In this document: positions 45,794-53,378 of the stretch, piece by piece
Layout of the letters: every line of letters starts with the position of its first letter
Numbering within the stretch: position 1 is the first letter of the stretch
Assembly: GCA_900012615.1 (NCBI GenBank)
Contig: LT009757.1
Coordinates: forward strand, 1,152,175-1,216,174
From: Agrobacterium genomosp. 13 str. CFBP 6927
GTDB lineage: Bacteria > Pseudomonadota > Alphaproteobacteria > Rhizobiales > Rhizobiaceae
Length of the DNA: 64,000 nucleotides
Reading direction: 5' to 3'
Notes under the pieces: model-generated
Databases searched by the model: none
Told to the model about the DNA's origin: nothing
Seen by the model: the letters and a program-made list of their open reading frames with translations, nothing else
Program-made: the position numbers and the translations under genes

Positions 45794-46545
45794 GCAACCT
45801 ATCATCTGAACAGCAGAAAAGAGACGTTACGCAGGCGCTCGCGGAAATTGCACACATGGGGCCGGTTCGATCGACGGGAACTGGCGACATGGCGGTCGGC
45901 AAGACTCTGCTCGACCTGCTCGGAATCCCGCAGGAGACGAGCCGTAAGCCTACGTTCCTCGGAATGGTGCTCACGGCAAGGCGCGGCTCATCAGGAGGCG
46001 ATGCGAACCGGGTCAATCTTTTCGCAATGGTGCCTAGTTGGAATGAAAGCGCGTGTAAGTCGTCTAAGGAGATCGCTCAGAAGTACGGCTACGACCGTGA
46101 CGGCGGACGGAAGCTTTACGTGTCAGTAAGCTCGCGTCGACCAAACGCTCAAGGCCTACAGCTTTTCGTTGAGCGGTCCACGGGCTTGCTCCGTGAGATC
46201 TACGTGCCTCGGCATGGCAACGGTATAGAGCAAGTTGCTTCTTGGAAACTATCGGCGCTTCAAGAGAGGCTCCTGCAGAGGCATCCGGCCTCCGCATGGC
46301 TGACTGCTACGGCCTCTCGCCGCGATGGCGAAGAGTACTTCCACTATAGGTTTGTAAAATTTACTGACCAACCGCGTGCAGAACTGCTGCCCGACTTATT
46401 GGAGCAGGGCACCGTGACGATGGATCATCTCATTCTCTGCAAGAACGGGCGAGACGTGGAAAAGGGGCCTCTCTTCAAAATCAATCCTTCAAACGTCCGG
46501 GCGCTCTTCCCCGAGGGGCCACGAATTGACCTGATGACAATATGA
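45790..46545 (+). CDS. MvaI/BcnI-like restriction endonuclease homologue
   Basis: A 251-residue protein resembling the MvaI/BcnI family: TGTGDMAVGKTLLDLLGI and NRVNLFAMVPSWNESACKSSKEIAQKYGY follow the family order. At the place where active members have D-x(n)-ELK (a PDxxxIELKxxR stretch), this protein has KPTFLGMVLTARR at 53-65, so Asp, Glu and Lys appear as Thr55, Val60 and Thr62. It may be a nuclease-dead recognition subunit, or the active residues may have migrated. A TTG start overlaps the helicase stop (TTGA) with AGGAG upstream. Last gene of the operon, converging on the 46738 gene. Confidence 0.72.
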   Translation: MSNLSSEQQKRDVTQALAEIAHMGPVRSTGTGDMAVGKTLLDLLGIPQETSRKPTFLGMVLTARRGSSGGDANRVNLFAMVPSWNESACKSSKEIAQKYGYDRDGGRKLYVSVSSRRPNAQGLQLFVERSTGLLREIYVPRHGNGIEQVASWKLSALQERLLQRHPASAWLTATASRRDGEEYFHYRFVKFTDQPRAELLPDLLEQGTVTMDHLILCKNGRDVEKGPLFKINPSNVRALFPEGPRIDLMTI

Positions 46546-46737
46546 GAAGCCAACAGGTTTTTTGAAGTGGAGCAGGATTTTCCCGAAATCCTACTGGATT
46601 GAGTGCAGCCAGAAGCTCTGGATTCCACAGAGATCGCCAGTGCAGGGACTGCGCGACCTGATTACTTGCTTGTGATCAAACCGATTCAGTATTTGCCGTG
46701 CCTAAGCTCCTTCGCACCACACCTCCCATCAACTTAT

Positions 46738-47979
46738 CTACCCCTTCATCTCCCTCCGTACCTTCCTCTGAAGGCCGGCAAGCGCGCGCTCGATGACGCG
46801 TGCCATCTCCTGGTAATTGATGTGCGTTCCATACGGTCCCGCGCCGACCCGGCTCCTCTTCGGCATCTTGCTTCCCCGCGCCTTATGCCAGCTCAAGAAG
46901 TAGCTCTTCTTTAACTTCAGATGATCCCCTCTCGCATCTTCCCGGATTTCGAGGCCAAGCACGCCGGCATTGAGAAAGCGCTGCTTCCTGATCTCTTCGA
47001 CACGTTCCCTAACCGCAGCAACGGGCCTGGATGAGACCTTCAGACTTCCATGCGGATATGTGGCGAAGGTCGGCAGCCGAAACTGGAAGAAGCTCTTCTG
47101 AAGCCCTGTGAAGCTGAACTCGGCGAGACCGTCGAAGTCGGCCAGTCCCGCCTCCTTGCATCCATCCGGTCCCAGCGTGACCTCAATGCGGATGCGCTTC
47201 TCCTCTTCCGTCAACTCCTGCCGCGTTCCGGTAGCTTTGTTCTGCTTGTCCACGGTCTTGTTCTGGATCCGCCACATAGCGTGAGAGTCGTTCTTTGCTC
47301 CGAGGTAGTAGGTGGACGCGTAAGGTGCTGGTCGATCAGAAATTGGGGTCATCCGGTCTTGAATGTCCCGGAAGGGGTCTTGCTGATTCCGGGCGACAAT
47401 ATAGTCACCGCTCTTGTTGACGATGCCTGGCATCGCTCGAGGCCATTTCATGGCCGCCGTGAGCCACCTGGTTGTCGGGTAGAAATGTCTGACCAGGACG
47501 CCGTGCAGTAGTGCTCTGGCCTCCTCGCCGGGGTTGTATGGATAAGCATCGATGCTCACTTCAATCCCGATTATAACCGCCGGTGAAGCGAAGCCGTATT
47601 CGCCTTCGATATCCGCGAGCACACGCCGGAGAACACTGAAGTCGGGTTCTTGGACACGGAGGCGGTAGCGACTGGCCGTCCCTCCAGGGCCGATCTCCAA
47701 CGCCTCCGGAAACTCCTTGCGTCCGGTCAGCCTCGCGATACGATCGTTCAGCTTCCAATGTTGCGACCGTCGGCCGAGCACGAACTCGACATCGATCCAG
47801 TCGATTACAGAAGCCCACTGGTAGGCGCCCAGATCTATCTGCGGGCACAGCGCTGTCCTACCCTCGAAGCGCCTCTGTGAGCTCCTGAGAGTCTCCTCTA
47901 CGTATTGCAGTGTGACGGGCGCATCGAGTTCACTGTCTCGATGCAGGATGACGGCGTGGGTGGAGATCATCAATGGCAT
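46738..47979 (-). CDS. Island protein of unknown function
   Basis: A 413-residue protein not recognised. Its first 200 residues contain a possible nucleic-acid-acting core (SVIDWIDVEFVLGRRSQHW, EALEIGPGGTASRYRLRVQ, PAVIIGIEVSIDAYPYNP), and the tail is strongly basic with KMPKRSRVGAGPYGTHINYQEMARVIE. A replication-initiator or relaxase-like role is conceivable for an island gene, but no HUH or paired-tyrosine motif was found, so it is left unassigned. Start at ATG 47979 is uncertain; ATG 47970 is possible. Convergent with the restriction cassette. Confidence 0.7.
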   Translation of the reverse strand: MPLMISTHAVILHRDSELDAPVTLQYVEETLRSSQRRFEGRTALCPQIDLGAYQWASVIDWIDVEFVLGRRSQHWKLNDRIARLTGRKEFPEALEIGPGGTASRYRLRVQEPDFSVLRRVLADIEGEYGFASPAVIIGIEVSIDAYPYNPGEEARALLHGVLVRHFYPTTRWLTAAMKWPRAMPGIVNKSGDYIVARNQQDPFRDIQDRMTPISDRPAPYASTYYLGAKNDSHAMWRIQNKTVDKQNKATGTRQELTEEEKRIRIEVTLGPDGCKEAGLADFDGLAEFSFTGLQKSFFQFRLPTFATYPHGSLKVSSRPVAAVRERVEEIRKQRFLNAGVLGLEIREDARGDHLKLKKSYFLSWHKARGSKMPKRSRVGAGPYGTHINYQEMARVIERALAGLQRKVRREMKG

Positions 47980-48241
47980 CCGGCTTTATGCGAGCGCTCC
48001 GGATAGGCCGCATTGCCTCACCGATCCACCGATAATCGACAAAGTCCCCTCACTGTTGCCCATCCGCAACAGGAAAATGTGCATTGCCACATTGGCCTTC
48101 GCTATAGCCCAATTCACAGACACGGAGAGACGAATGACTGCCGCGCATCCTTGCCGCATCTTCCTGCCGCCGCACCACGCAGCTCTACACCGTCAACGGA
48201 CCAACCATTCCGGCAGTCCGTAGCAGCAGAGGATAGAGCAG

Positions 48242-48520
48242 ATGAATACCAACACTCTTCAGACCCCGTCCGTGGAGGATCACCAGAGCGATGTGAGCTG
48301 GCTTGACGAATATGAAAAGCAGATCGGCGACACCGACTTCAGCGACTTTATGGTCTCCTTCTCACAGGAGGACGCGAGCGACCTCGGCCTCCGCAGCCGT
48401 TCAGTGTCCATCGGCTATATTGACTACCTCCTCGATGGGCACGTGGCGCCACAAGACGAAGAAGCCTCCGTGCGAATGATCGCGCTGATGGATGAACATG
48501 CCGGCCCTGGCTGGCGGTGA
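48242..48520 (+). CDS. Small acidic island protein
   Basis: A 92-residue acidic protein of unknown function (SWLDEYEKQIGDTDFSDFMVSF, then DYLLDGHVAPQDEEASVRMIALM). ATG 48242 has AGAGGA upstream. The composition and size are like accessory or anti-restriction-type small proteins, but that is not evidence of function. Followed by a hairpin and a second small gene. Confidence 0.6.
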   Translation: MNTNTLQTPSVEDHQSDVSWLDEYEKQIGDTDFSDFMVSFSQEDASDLGLRSRSVSIGYIDYLLDGHVAPQDEEASVRMIALMDEHAGPGWR

Positions 48521-48590
48521 TGAAGACCCCGGTTGAGGCTGCCCGCTGTGAATTCGCCGCTGCAAGTAAGCCGTGACCGTCAAAAATCTC

Positions 48591-48622
48591 GCTGCAGTGC
48601 GGACAATCGTCTGCACTGCAGC
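48591..48622. repeat. Long perfect hairpin between two small genes
   Basis: Ten-bp arms GCTGCAGTGC / GCACTGCAGC, with a further GAC/GTC pair inside a G-T mismatch, so a 14-bp stem closes on AATC. It lies 70 bases past the 48242 gene and 120 before the 48743 gene. No T-run, so not a classical terminator. Confidence 0.6.
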
Positions 48623-48742
48623 CAAGGGAGCGCTATAAGGTAGGTAACAGCCAAGGATTCCACGAATGATTTCATACTCTTTGACCCTTCGTCTCCAATA
48701 GGCCCGGCTTGTCGCCGGACCTTGAAAGTAAGGAGAACAACC

Positions 48743-49186
48743 ATGTCCAATACCGACCACCTATATACGAGCACCAGCTGCTATTGCTTCGACTACCCGC
48801 CGGAAATCGAGGCCAAGGCTGGCATCAGCGGCCTGACGCTGCCGCGTCGCGAGCTATACCTGATGATTGCACGTGACCGGGAGAAGGATGATCCGAAGAG
48901 CGCGGCGTTCTTCCGGGAAGTCGCGAACTACTACCCCGATTGCGACGCCCGTGGTTATCAGATTGATCGTGACGGCAACCGCAACATCCTGGTCGACTAC
49001 GACGACTGGGATGAACTCAGCGATGAACAGCGCCTACTTCGCGGGAACCGCTACTCAACGATCGCCATCCTCGATAGGCTTCGCTTCCATCTCGAGATGA
49101 TGGACGACGACGTCTTGCGCAAGGAGGAGGTCGACACCATCCGGCGAGCGATCAACGACCTCGTTGAGCCGTTGTCGATGACTTGA
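48743..49186 (+). CDS. Hypothetical island protein
   Basis: A 147-residue soluble protein of unknown function, with a Cys-containing start (TSTSCYCFDYPPEIEAKAGI) and helical body (STIAILDRLRFHLEMMDDDVLRKEEVDTIRRAINDLVE). AAGGAG lies 7 bases before ATG 48743 and fixes the start over an in-frame TTG at 48722. No family recognised; codon use and length support it being real. Confidence 0.65.
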   Translation: MSNTDHLYTSTSCYCFDYPPEIEAKAGISGLTLPRRELYLMIARDREKDDPKSAAFFREVANYYPDCDARGYQIDRDGNRNILVDYDDWDELSDEQRLLRGNRYSTIAILDRLRFHLEMMDDDVLRKEEVDTIRRAINDLVEPLSMT

Positions 49187-50038
49187 GTGACCTGGGCGCG
49201 GTGAGCAACCGCCGGGCCCTTGCAACCAGAGAGTGGCGATGTGGTAGGTTTGGCGCCGATTTTGTTGAGACCACATGTTGTCGGCGCTGCCCCAACATTC
49301 CTGTGCGCATAGCCGTATGTATTTCAGTTTACCTGACGTGGCATGCGGCGGACATGAATAGGCCGGGCATCCAAGACGGAAATGTGCTGGACGTCGATTG
49401 TTCATCGAGCAATTCCGCTTCGTAGAAAATATGTTTTCGTCACTGTCTAGCAAGGCTTTTGACCTTCGGCTTCGACGCCAAACAGCTACGGCCAGAACTA
49501 CTATTGGTTGCTTCTAGGATGAGCAGGCGCCGTCACCTTCTGTACTTGCGTTGATGACCGGCAATGCCGAGCCCGAAGTTGACGTTTTTGCGAAAATTCC
49601 GCTTTTTGGACTAAAAGCGACAACTAAATGGAAAGCTCCGTCAACATAATGTTGCGTTTCACAGCTACTCCACCCCCTGTCTGTCAACCTAATGGCGTTA
49701 AAGGTTGACGTCCGGAACTTCAAAAGTCGAGTTAGGTTGTCAGTGACAACGTGATCGCCAACCCCGTGCACATCCTACAGGTTGCAATTTCTCAACATGG
49801 GAGGTTTGGTGCCAAAAACGTTGGTGGCACCTAAAGGCATCCCGATCGACATTCCTCGGAAACCCTAGGACTTCGATTGACAGCCTTCCAAAACCAGTTT
49901 TGTGACCCCAGAGACACGACGCGAATAACATTCAAAATACAACGTTGGTTATCCCCGTAATCCACAGGCGTAAGTGTTTGTTTATCTGACACCTCTTGTG
50001 ATCGTTAGTGAGCTCCACTTGTTGAATTGGAGCACACA
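49187..50038. other. 850-bp gene-free stretch with three palindromes
   Basis: No credible gene. The middle holds three dyads in 110 bases: CAACATAATGTTG (49642-49654), GTCAACCT-N11-AGGTTGAC (49683-49709) and GTTGTCA-G-TGACAAC (49736-49750). All are built around GTTGAC/GTTGTC. Candidate operator cluster, replication or transfer origin. Confidence 0.55.
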
Positions 50039-50377
50039 ATGACGAAATACAGGATTGACGCTGTAACCAAGCATATCCGGAAGAAGCACCCAGGCTGCCC
50101 AGACTTTGCAGTTGCTTGGTTTGCCGCCGAGATCGCCAGCAAGAACTGGACAGGGGCCACATTAGGCAAGGCGGTTGGCATTACGATGCAAACGCACCTG
50201 CGCCATCACCACACCGACTACGACACTCTTTTGCTCACCGGGATTGACCGAGAGGAAGCGCGCCGGCGCGTCCAGCCGCGCGTGAACGCGATGATAGACA
50301 GCTGGCGGCGGCGCCAGGAATCAAAGTCCCAGGAAGCGCAACCGGACAAGGGGAGCCTGGAAGACGATGGGCGGTAA
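50039..50377 (+). CDS. DUF2293-domain protein
   Basis: A 112-residue protein fitting the DUF2293 family: AVTKHIRKKHPGCPDFAVAWFAAEIA, then THLRHHHTDYDTLLLTGIDREEARRRVQPRVNAMIDSW, where the HxRHxxTDYD motif is typical. The family's biochemical role is unknown. ATG 50039 has GGAG six bases upstream. It overlaps the next gene by 11 bases. Confidence 0.75.
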   Translation: MTKYRIDAVTKHIRKKHPGCPDFAVAWFAAEIASKNWTGATLGKAVGITMQTHLRHHHTDYDTLLLTGIDREEARRRVQPRVNAMIDSWRRRQESKSQEAQPDKGSLEDDGR

Positions 50378-50756
50378 CTACGAAAACTGGGACTATCTCG
50401 CAGGAATTCTGAATGAGCGCCTCGATGAAAAGGGATACGATGCTTGGCACGCGCTAAGAAACGCCGGGATGAGAGGCACATATCTAACCTTCCTTCTCTC
50501 GGGCAGAGCTCGCCTGAAACCCCAATTCGTGACGCTGGTGGCGCAAACGCTGGATCTGGACGAGAACTGGTTGTTCTGCGTCGCCCTTGAAGGCATGCAG
50601 CAGACCTATGACCTTCCTTACGTGAGCGCATTCCTATGGCGAATGTTCTCATTAGTAGAAGAGGTGAAGCTGCGAGAAGAGATGAAGCTGCAGGACGCGC
50701 AGAAGAAGAAAAAGACGGACAAAAAGAGGAAGAAGAAAAAGAGGAAGACCGACTGA
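50367..50756 (+). CDS. Small HTH-like protein with Lys-rich tail
   Basis: A 129-residue protein: a helical N-terminal part that reads like an XRE/Cro-type fold (LAGILNERLDEKGYDAWHALRNAGMRGTYLTFLLSGRARLKPQFVTLVAQTLDLDENW) and a C-terminal run of lysines (about 110-129). It shares order and spacing with the 50987-51373 protein, suggesting paralogues. DNA binding is inferred. Overlaps the DUF2293 gene, so co-translated. Confidence 0.6.
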   Translation: MGGNYENWDYLAGILNERLDEKGYDAWHALRNAGMRGTYLTFLLSGRARLKPQFVTLVAQTLDLDENWLFCVALEGMQQTYDLPYVSAFLWRMFSLVEEVKLREEMKLQDAQKKKKTDKKRKKKKRKTD

Positions 50757-50986
50757 CCGCGCCGTCGGCGGATCGACTGCCTGTTGCATGCGTTCCTACC
50801 TTCCAGACCGGCGTATCCCGGTCTACACACGCTACACTTGGCGCGGGCCAGACATTTGCAAGGGTCTCCATATGAAGCCCCTGCTATCCGGCGCACGGGT
50901 TTCTTCGCCTGCGTGAGCACCCGAGACATCCCCACGCACCCCTTCGCTATAAATAACTCATCAGCATCAACAGATGAGCACGCGAT

Positions 50987-51373
50987 ATGAACAGCTTACC
51001 GATCCGCGACTACCTTGCCGACTGCATGGCAACTGCAGGCCTGAGCCAGGATGATCTACAAGGCCCATCAGGCTCGCCTGAACGCCTGATCCGGCTTGTC
51101 CTGGAGGGCACCGCCAAGATGCCGCTTGAGAAGGTGTCCGACGTGGCTGCTTTGCTCAAGTGTGATGACAGAGCCCTGTTCCGGGTGGCGCTCACGCAAT
51201 TCTACAGCGCTGGCACTGTTGCCCTCTTGGAGCGCATGCTCGGCCCGCAGGAGAGGAGCGCCGGCGAAGATGCATGGGTGAGTTTTGTCAGGAGCGTGGC
51301 ACCGGATGATGTGCAGCCCCCTGATAGTTTTGCTCGAAACATGCTGCGGTCCTTATTGAACAGGACTAAATGA
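50987..51373 (+). CDS. Small HTH-like protein, second paralogue
   Basis: A 128-residue protein with an XRE-like helical start (IRDYLADCMATAGLSQDDLQGPSGSPERLIRLVLEGTAKMPLEKVSDVAALLKCDDRALFRVALTQFYSAG) resembling the 50367 protein in layout (SGRARLKPQFVTLVAQTLDLDENWLFCVALEGM). ATG 50987 lies after a 230-base spacer. Probable regulator of island genes; not proven. Confidence 0.6.
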   Translation: MNSLPIRDYLADCMATAGLSQDDLQGPSGSPERLIRLVLEGTAKMPLEKVSDVAALLKCDDRALFRVALTQFYSAGTVALLERMLGPQERSAGEDAWVSFVRSVAPDDVQPPDSFARNMLRSLLNRTK

Positions 51374-51526
51374 TCGGAAGTTGCCTAGTGAAAGTTTGGT
51401 TGTCGCGCTGGAGCGTGAGCCTTGGTTCTTGTCGTTCAACAGACTCCACGACGGTAGACGTCATCCAAACTGCCCCGCAAGCCGGAGTCGACGTCAGCGA
51501 GTGGGCCCTGGCGCCGGTGAGGTGTT

Positions 51527-51733
51527 TCAGGCGCGCTCGTCGGTCTCAGATTGTTTGAGGTAGTCTAGGATGGCCTTGTCGCTGACGAGCAATTCCTTCA
51601 CGAACGAGGCGACGTCCACCTCTTCGGAATTGGGGCGGGCTTGATGGGTTGTCGATGTAGGCTGATCCGTGCTCGAAATCGCGCGCGAAGAGCCCTGCTC
51701 TTCGGTGCCGCTGCGGTCGTCCTTATCGGTCAC
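51527..51733 (-). CDS. Small acidic island protein, minus strand
   Basis: A 68-residue Ser/Thr/Glu-rich protein of unknown function with a helical C-terminus (EEVDVASFVKELLVSDKAILDYLKQSETDERA). GTG 51733 has GAAGGA 7 bases upstream and is preferred over longer in-frame starts. Low complexity in the middle lowers certainty. Confidence 0.45.
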   Translation of the reverse strand: MTDKDDRSGTEEQGSSRAISSTDQPTSTTHQARPNSEEVDVASFVKELLVSDKAILDYLKQSETDERA

Positions 51734-52149
51734 GGTTGATTCCTTCTTCGATGAAGCGTCAAGTTGGTTGTAACCTGGTCTCGCCATCGCTCCGCAAGCC
51801 ACGCGCATTTAATCTCGATCCGCGGATCATACGGTAATTGTTGTCATGCGGCGAGTCTTCGCATGGCGCCAGCGGATCTTAGTCAGCCGCGGCAAGAAGA
51901 GGTGTCGCGAGGGAGCACCTTTGTCTCCGATCAGCGATCGATCACTAGGATCGCTGCCATTCCCCGCCTCGGGGCGGCTGGCTGGCTCTCGGAGTGTGAT
52001 ACTTTGGGCCGAGCTGGGAGAACCAAACTGCCTCCGACTGGTCGAGTGCGAGATGAAGACTATGAACGACTACAGCGGCTACAGGTTCGTCTTTTCGAGC
52101 GCCCTCCGCATCAGCGCGCATCTGGTGTCGATGATTTTCCGGACGGTCT
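51734..52149. other. Gene-free stretch next to the hip remnant
   Basis: About 415 bases without a convincing gene. It follows the point where hipA breaks off and may be scrambled or deleted sequence. Confidence 0.4.
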
Positions 52150-52236
52150 TCAAGATCGGATGAGCGAGGCGTCGCTGTCCTGCTTGAGCTCGCCGGCCTT
52201 CCGATCTTTTAGGTAGACGTCCAGCGCGCGGCTCAT
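52150..52236 (-). pseudogene. hipA toxin remnant, N-terminus only
   Basis: The ATG at 52236 overlaps the hipB stop (ATGA), the normal hipBA arrangement. It reads MSRALDVYLKDRKAGELKQD, the characteristic HipA N-terminus, but stops after 28 codons at TGA 52150-52152, and no HipA kinase sequence follows. The toxin is therefore lost by truncation. Confidence 0.75.
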
Positions 52237-52457
52237 GAGGAAGCTCCGCGGTTGGTGATGTTCACGGTCAAGCCGAGCGTCTGAAGGACGGTCAAAGCAA
52301 GTCCGACACGACAGCTTTCCTTCCCGCTTTCCAGCTCGCGCACGAACCGAACGCCCACGCCCGCGACGCCGGCAAGTTGTTCCTGGGTAAGTTGCTGCCG
52401 CTTCCGCTCAGCACGTATCAGCTGGCCAAGTGCTACGCTGTCTGAGATCGTCGACAT
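52233..52457 (-). CDS. hipB: HipB-like XRE antitoxin
   Basis: A 74-residue helix-turn-helix protein: LGQLIRAERKRQQLTQEQLAGVAGVGVRFVRELESGKESCRVGLALTVLQTLGL, the y4mF/HipB pattern. The start at 52457 has AGGGA upstream; ATG 52466 is an alternative. Normally neutralises HipA and represses the operon; here the toxin gene is broken, leaving an orphan DNA-binding protein. Two CGGGACGATT boxes upstream are likely operators. Confidence 0.82.
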   Translation of the reverse strand: MSTISDSVALGQLIRAERKRQQLTQEQLAGVAGVGVRFVRELESGKESCRVGLALTVLQTLGLTVNITNRGASS

Positions 52458-52472
52458 ATGAATCATCCCTTT

Positions 52473-52532
52473 CGGGACGATTAAAGCACAATAGGCAAGT
52501 GATTGCACGAAAAAGAACCGAACGGGACGATT
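52473..52532. promoter_or_regulatory. Direct-repeat boxes before hipB
   Basis: CGGGACGATT at 52473-52482 and again at 52523-52532, 50 bases apart, in the hipB leader. HipB-type repressors bind spaced boxes of this kind, so autoregulation is inferred. Confidence 0.5.
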
Positions 52533-52644
52533 TCCACTGGAGTCGTCCAGAGGAGAACCAAATCACCCCGCTCGGGACTCTCAAAAGGCGGCGGGCAGGG
52601 AGTGCTTATAGAGCGCGCACCCGTGCGTCGGCCTCGGGTCGGCG

Positions 52645-52682
52645 TGGTCCGGAAAAGTGATACGGAAAACTGTTCCGGTAGC
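52645..52682. repeat. Three 13-bp iterons, right island end
   Basis: TGGTCCGG, TGATACGG and TGTTCCGG start at 52645, 52658 and 52671, again exactly 13 bases apart and in the same orientation as the left triplet. They lie about 50 bases inside the right attachment site. Confidence 0.55.
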
Positions 52683-52730
52683 GGTTTGCTACGGTCAGCT
52701 AAGTCATTGAAAAATATGAAAAAAGGTAGA

Positions 52731-52748
52731 TTGGCTGGGGAACCTGGA
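52731..52748. repeat. attR, 18-bp repeat within tRNA-Gln
   Basis: Exact copy of 37225-37242. It covers the tRNA 3' CCA, acceptor strand and part of the T arm, the usual crossover target of tyrosine integrases. Confidence 0.9.
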
Positions 52749-52805
52749 TTCGAACCAAGATCGACGGAGTCAGAGTCCGCTGTTCTACCATTGAACTATT
52801 CCCCA
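52732..52805 (-). tRNA. tRNA-Gln (anticodon CUG)
   Basis: A 74-base cloverleaf including encoded CCA. Acceptor TGGGGAA pairs with TTCCCCA; the anticodon arm GCGGA/TCCGT encloses CTCTGAC, giving anticodon CTG for CAG glutamine codons; the T loop GGTTCGAATCC is canonical. The gene is intact on the chromosome-proximal side of the island, so insertion did not destroy it. Confidence 0.95.
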
Positions 52806-52928
52806 AAAGCCTGAAGCGCTTCGGCGCGTTCGCTTTGGTGGGTCGTCATATAGATGATTTATTCAGGGGCGCAAGTCGAAAAAATCGAAAAATGCGTTTT
52901 CACTGTTCTTTTGCGTTTCGTCTGCTGG

Positions 52929-53366
52929 TCAGAGCCGGGCGCGGGTCGAGCGCGGGGTGGAGAGCAGAATGCTTGTCTCGCTGCCGGTGATGCCGGGTAC
53001 GAGACGGATGCGGCGCAGCACCGCGTCGAAATCGCTGAGCGTTGCGGCATTGAGTTCCAGGATAAGGTCCCAGCGCCCGTTTGTGGTGTGGATTTCGGAT
53101 ATTTCCGGGAAACCGCCAAGTGTACGGATGACGCGGTCCGTCACATGGCCTTCAATTTCGATCATCATGATGCCGCGGATCGCGGCTTCCACCGCATCGG
53201 CACGCAGGATGACGGTGTAGCCGATGATGGTGCCGTCATTTTCCATCTTTTCGATATGTGACCGCACCGTGGCGCGCGAGGTTTCCGTTTCGATGGCCAG
53301 ATCGGAAATGCTGCGCCGGCCGTTATGCCGCAAAAGGGTTACGAGCCGTTCGTCGAGGATATCCAT
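52929..53366 (-). CDS. Lrp/AsnC-family regulator
   Basis: A 145-residue regulator: N-terminal HTH (LDERLVTLLRHNGRRSISDLAIETETSRATVRSHIEKMENDGTIIGY) and C-terminal RAM ligand domain (MIEIEGHVTDRVIRTLGGFPEISEIHTTNGRWDLILEL). It is divergent from arginase and ornithine cyclodeaminase, so it probably controls arginine/ornithine catabolism with an amino acid as effector. Palindromes in the shared spacer are likely targets. Confidence 0.9.
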   Translation of the reverse strand: MDILDERLVTLLRHNGRRSISDLAIETETSRATVRSHIEKMENDGTIIGYTVILRADAVEAAIRGIMMIEIEGHVTDRVIRTLGGFPEISEIHTTNGRWDLILELNAATLSDFDAVLRRIRLVPGITGSETSILLSTPRSTRARL

Positions 53367-53378
53367 TACTAGTCACTC

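Noticed and set aside
46574..46592. AGGATTT-N5-AAATCCT hairpin as terminator
   Set aside because: It is a real 7-bp dyad between convergent genes but lacks a T-run and is AT-rich, so I do not call a terminator.
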